This document shows, piece after piece, positions 62,426-64,000 of a DNA stretch of 64,000 nucleotides (position 1 is the first letter of the stretch; every line of letters begins with the position of its first letter). The notes below the pieces were generated by a model. It did no database searches. It saw nothing but the letters and a program-made list of their open reading frames with translations, and was not told the DNA's origin. Position numbers and translations under genes: made by a program. The DNA comes from Staphylococcus simiae (lineage in GTDB: Bacteria; Bacillota; Bacilli; Staphylococcales; Staphylococcaceae), in assembly GCF_017357005.1 (NCBI RefSeq), contig NZ_CP071589.1, positions 2,294,001 through 2,358,000 of the forward strand, given 5' to 3'.

Positions 62426-63607
62426 TTAATTATATTTTTTAGCATAGTGATTATTTTTCAAAGTGAAGATGACAATTAAACCTAATGCACCAATAATGGC
62501 GCTTGTATACGTTACTGCTTGCACTGAAATATTAGATATCACTAATCCACCTACGATACCACCAACACCTATACCAGCATTTAAACTAGACATATTCCAA
62601 CTCATGACTTGACTTGTATCGCCTTCAACGTGTTCAATGACACCACTTTGTACAGCGGGATTAGTACTCCATTGCATAATATTCCAAATAAATAAACCAA
62701 TTAATAATATACCTGAACCTGGCAATAACACATTCATTAACAACATCATTATGATAAAAATAGATACGGAAATGATTAACCAGCGTTTACTAGTTAACTT
62801 ATCAGAGAAAATACCACCCAGTGATGTTCCGATAACGCCTGCTACACCATTAACTAATAAAGCAATAGAGACAAACGACATCTCATGACCATTGGATAAA
62901 ATTAACGGATTAATATATACAAATGACACTGAATTTGCCACTAATACTAAGAAAGTTATAATTAAATATTTTGCTACTTCTGCTGGTCTTAAAATTTTAG
63001 ATGTCACATTATTATCGTGTGTCGGTTGATCTTGATTGATATGTGCCGCAGACAGCTCTTGTTCTTTAGGTAAGAATATCATCATCAAACCACCTACAAG
63101 AATACTCACAATAACTAAGAAGACAAAGGTATAACGCCAGCCTACTAAATCTCCAATCATCGTACCGATTGGCACACCAAACACGTTAGCACCACTAAAC
63201 CCTGTATATACTAAACCAATCATCTTACCTCTGTTTTTGGGAGCAGTTAACATCGCTGTAAGTGCTAATACTTTAACAATGATTAATGCAGCTGCTGCTG
63301 ATGAAATAATTCGTCCGATGACTAGGATGGTAAAGTTTGGTGACACAGCAATAATGCCATTTCCTATAATAAAAATAACTAATGTCCATAATAAGACAGG
63401 TCTAGAAGCAAAACGGTTGGTTAGCTTCACTAATATCGGTCCACAGATAGCAAAGGTTAATGCATACATCGTCACTAATTGACCTACAACCGCTTCAGAA
63501 ACATGTAAATCATGACTCATCAAATTCATGATACCTGCGACCATCATTTCAACCATACCTACAATAAAGACACTTAAAATAAACGTAATAATACGCATTA
63601 TCGACAT
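62426..63607 (-). CDS. DHA1-type MFS exporter
   Basis: The 393-residue protein has about 12 spans. Marks include VGQLVTMYALTFAICGPILV, VLALTAMLTAPKNRGKMIGLV and FGVPIGTMIGDLVGWRYTF, close to the AraJ/YdhP sugar- or drug-efflux group. The frame is open further up, but AAAGGAG is placed for ATG at 63607. The substrate is unknown. Confidence 0.85.
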   Translation of the reverse strand: MSIMRIITFILSVFIVGMVEMMVAGIMNLMSHDLHVSEAVVGQLVTMYALTFAICGPILVKLTNRFASRPVLLWTLVIFIIGNGIIAVSPNFTILVIGRIISSAAAALIIVKVLALTAMLTAPKNRGKMIGLVYTGFSGANVFGVPIGTMIGDLVGWRYTFVFLVIVSILVGGLMMIFLPKEQELSAAHINQDQPTHDNNVTSKILRPAEVAKYLIITFLVLVANSVSFVYINPLILSNGHEMSFVSIALLVNGVAGVIGTSLGGIFSDKLTSKRWLIISVSIFIIMMLLMNVLLPGSGILLIGLFIWNIMQWSTNPAVQSGVIEHVEGDTSQVMSWNMSSLNAGIGVGGIVGGLVISNISVQAVTYTSAIIGALGLIVIFTLKNNHYAKKYN

Positions 63608-64000
63608 GTTTACGTCTCCTTTCTTAAATTTTGCTAATAACATATTTCCCCAAAAATATTAGTATTTAATATTTTTATAACCGTTCTATTATATAACATT
63701 TAGTAGTCAATTTCTGTATTTTTATACTGAAAATATTGCAAATTTAAGTACTTCAAACATTAAGTACTGCTAATTTGTTGTGTTTGAATGACTCAACTTT
63801 ACGTGAAGCTCATTAAAAATTTAATCATTAATGTCTTAATGAGCATTTCTACAAATAAAAGAGTAGGGTAGAAATAAATCTTGTCAAAAATTTATTTCAT
63901 TGCCCCACTCCAGTAAGACTAACTAATCTTAATAAAACATTGCTTGCTTAACATTTTAAAAACTAGACAGTTACTGCCAAATGCTTAATTTTAAGCGTAA
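63608..64000. other. Gene-free stretch at the right edge
   Basis: About 390 bases upstream of the DHA1 exporter. The first 250 are AT-rich promoter-type sequence without a gene; the rest is a STAR-family repeat running off the window. Confidence 0.6.
63861..64000. repeat. STAR-family repeat, cut by the window edge
   Basis: GAGTAGGGTAGAAATAAATC opens the copy. TTTATTTCATTGCCCCACTCC closes its hairpin, followed by AGTAAGACTAACTAATC and CAGTTACTGCCAAATGCTTA. The GTCCCAGGCTC end would lie just outside the window. Confidence 0.75.

Noticed and set aside
1..64000. tRNA, rRNA, prophage or SCC elements
   Set aside because: No cloverleaf-like tRNA sequence, rRNA stretch, phage structural gene, integrase or ccr gene was seen on either strand.

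Overview
The window is a low-GC staphylococcal chromosome. It carries narGHJI-nreABC, nirBD with sirB and a nirC-type channel, adcA, dsbA, fmhA, tcyABC, gpmA, flp and opuCABCD in an order I recall from Staphylococcus aureus. Three things argue against a standard S. aureus: no sbi-hlgACB cluster follows gpmA, no narT/narK follows nreC within the window, and a group II intron and an IS21-type element are present. STAR-like repeats (GGGTCCC/GGGGCCCC hairpin modules) also favour S. aureus or a close relative such as S. simiae. The species cannot be fixed from sequence reading alone.

Region 1 (1-18.1 kb) is the anaerobic nitrate/nitrite block. A window-truncated IS1182-family transposase ends right against nreC. 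Then, on the minus strand, come narG-narH-narJ-narI-nreA-nreB-nreC and sirB-nirB-nirD-cobA. Nitrate is reduced at the membrane by NarGHI. NirBD reduces the resulting nitrite in the cytoplasm to ammonium, using sirohaem supplied by the CobA methyltransferase and the SirB chelatase. A FocA/NirC-family channel lies nearby. The promoter regions of narG and sirB each carry palindromes matching the NreC box and the Rex (NADH-sensing) box.

Region 2 (18.1-25.5 kb) holds a Zur-box-controlled zinc-binding lipoprotein (adcA), a DsbA lipoprotein with a small lipoprotein partner, fmhA, a complete-looking group IIC intron directly behind the bdh terminator, and a butanediol-dehydrogenase-like gene with a Fur-like box on its promoter. 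Region 3 (25.5-33.8 kb) is a STAR-like array split by an IS21-family element with a perfect 8-bp target duplication, then tcyABC (cystine import), a DHA2 exporter, a 35-codon conserved-looking gene followed by a structured RNA candidate, and gpmA.

Region 4 (33.8-53.4 kb) is a mixed accessory and transport region: a Mn-type CDF exporter, GtrA-like protein, glycerate kinase, a membrane coiled-coil protein, MFS exporters, a C39-like peptidase, a phosphoesterase, an amino-acid permease, a CPA1 antiporter, a KimA-type K+ transporter, the penicillin-binding-like protein Flp, and small-molecule reductases. Region 5 (53.4-64 kb) has the opuCABCD osmoprotectant importer with a structured leader, a DUF1801/YdeI protein, an APC permease, a carboxylesterase, an apparently orphan YefM-type antitoxin and a DHA1 exporter.

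The most unusual pattern is in the non-coding DNA. At several loci a STAR-like repeat sits inside the loop of what reads as a perfect terminator stem (37.8, 61.8 and 25.6-28.3 kb), as though the repeats enter terminator hairpins without breaking the stem. The group IIC intron and the IS21-type element use the same kind of sites.
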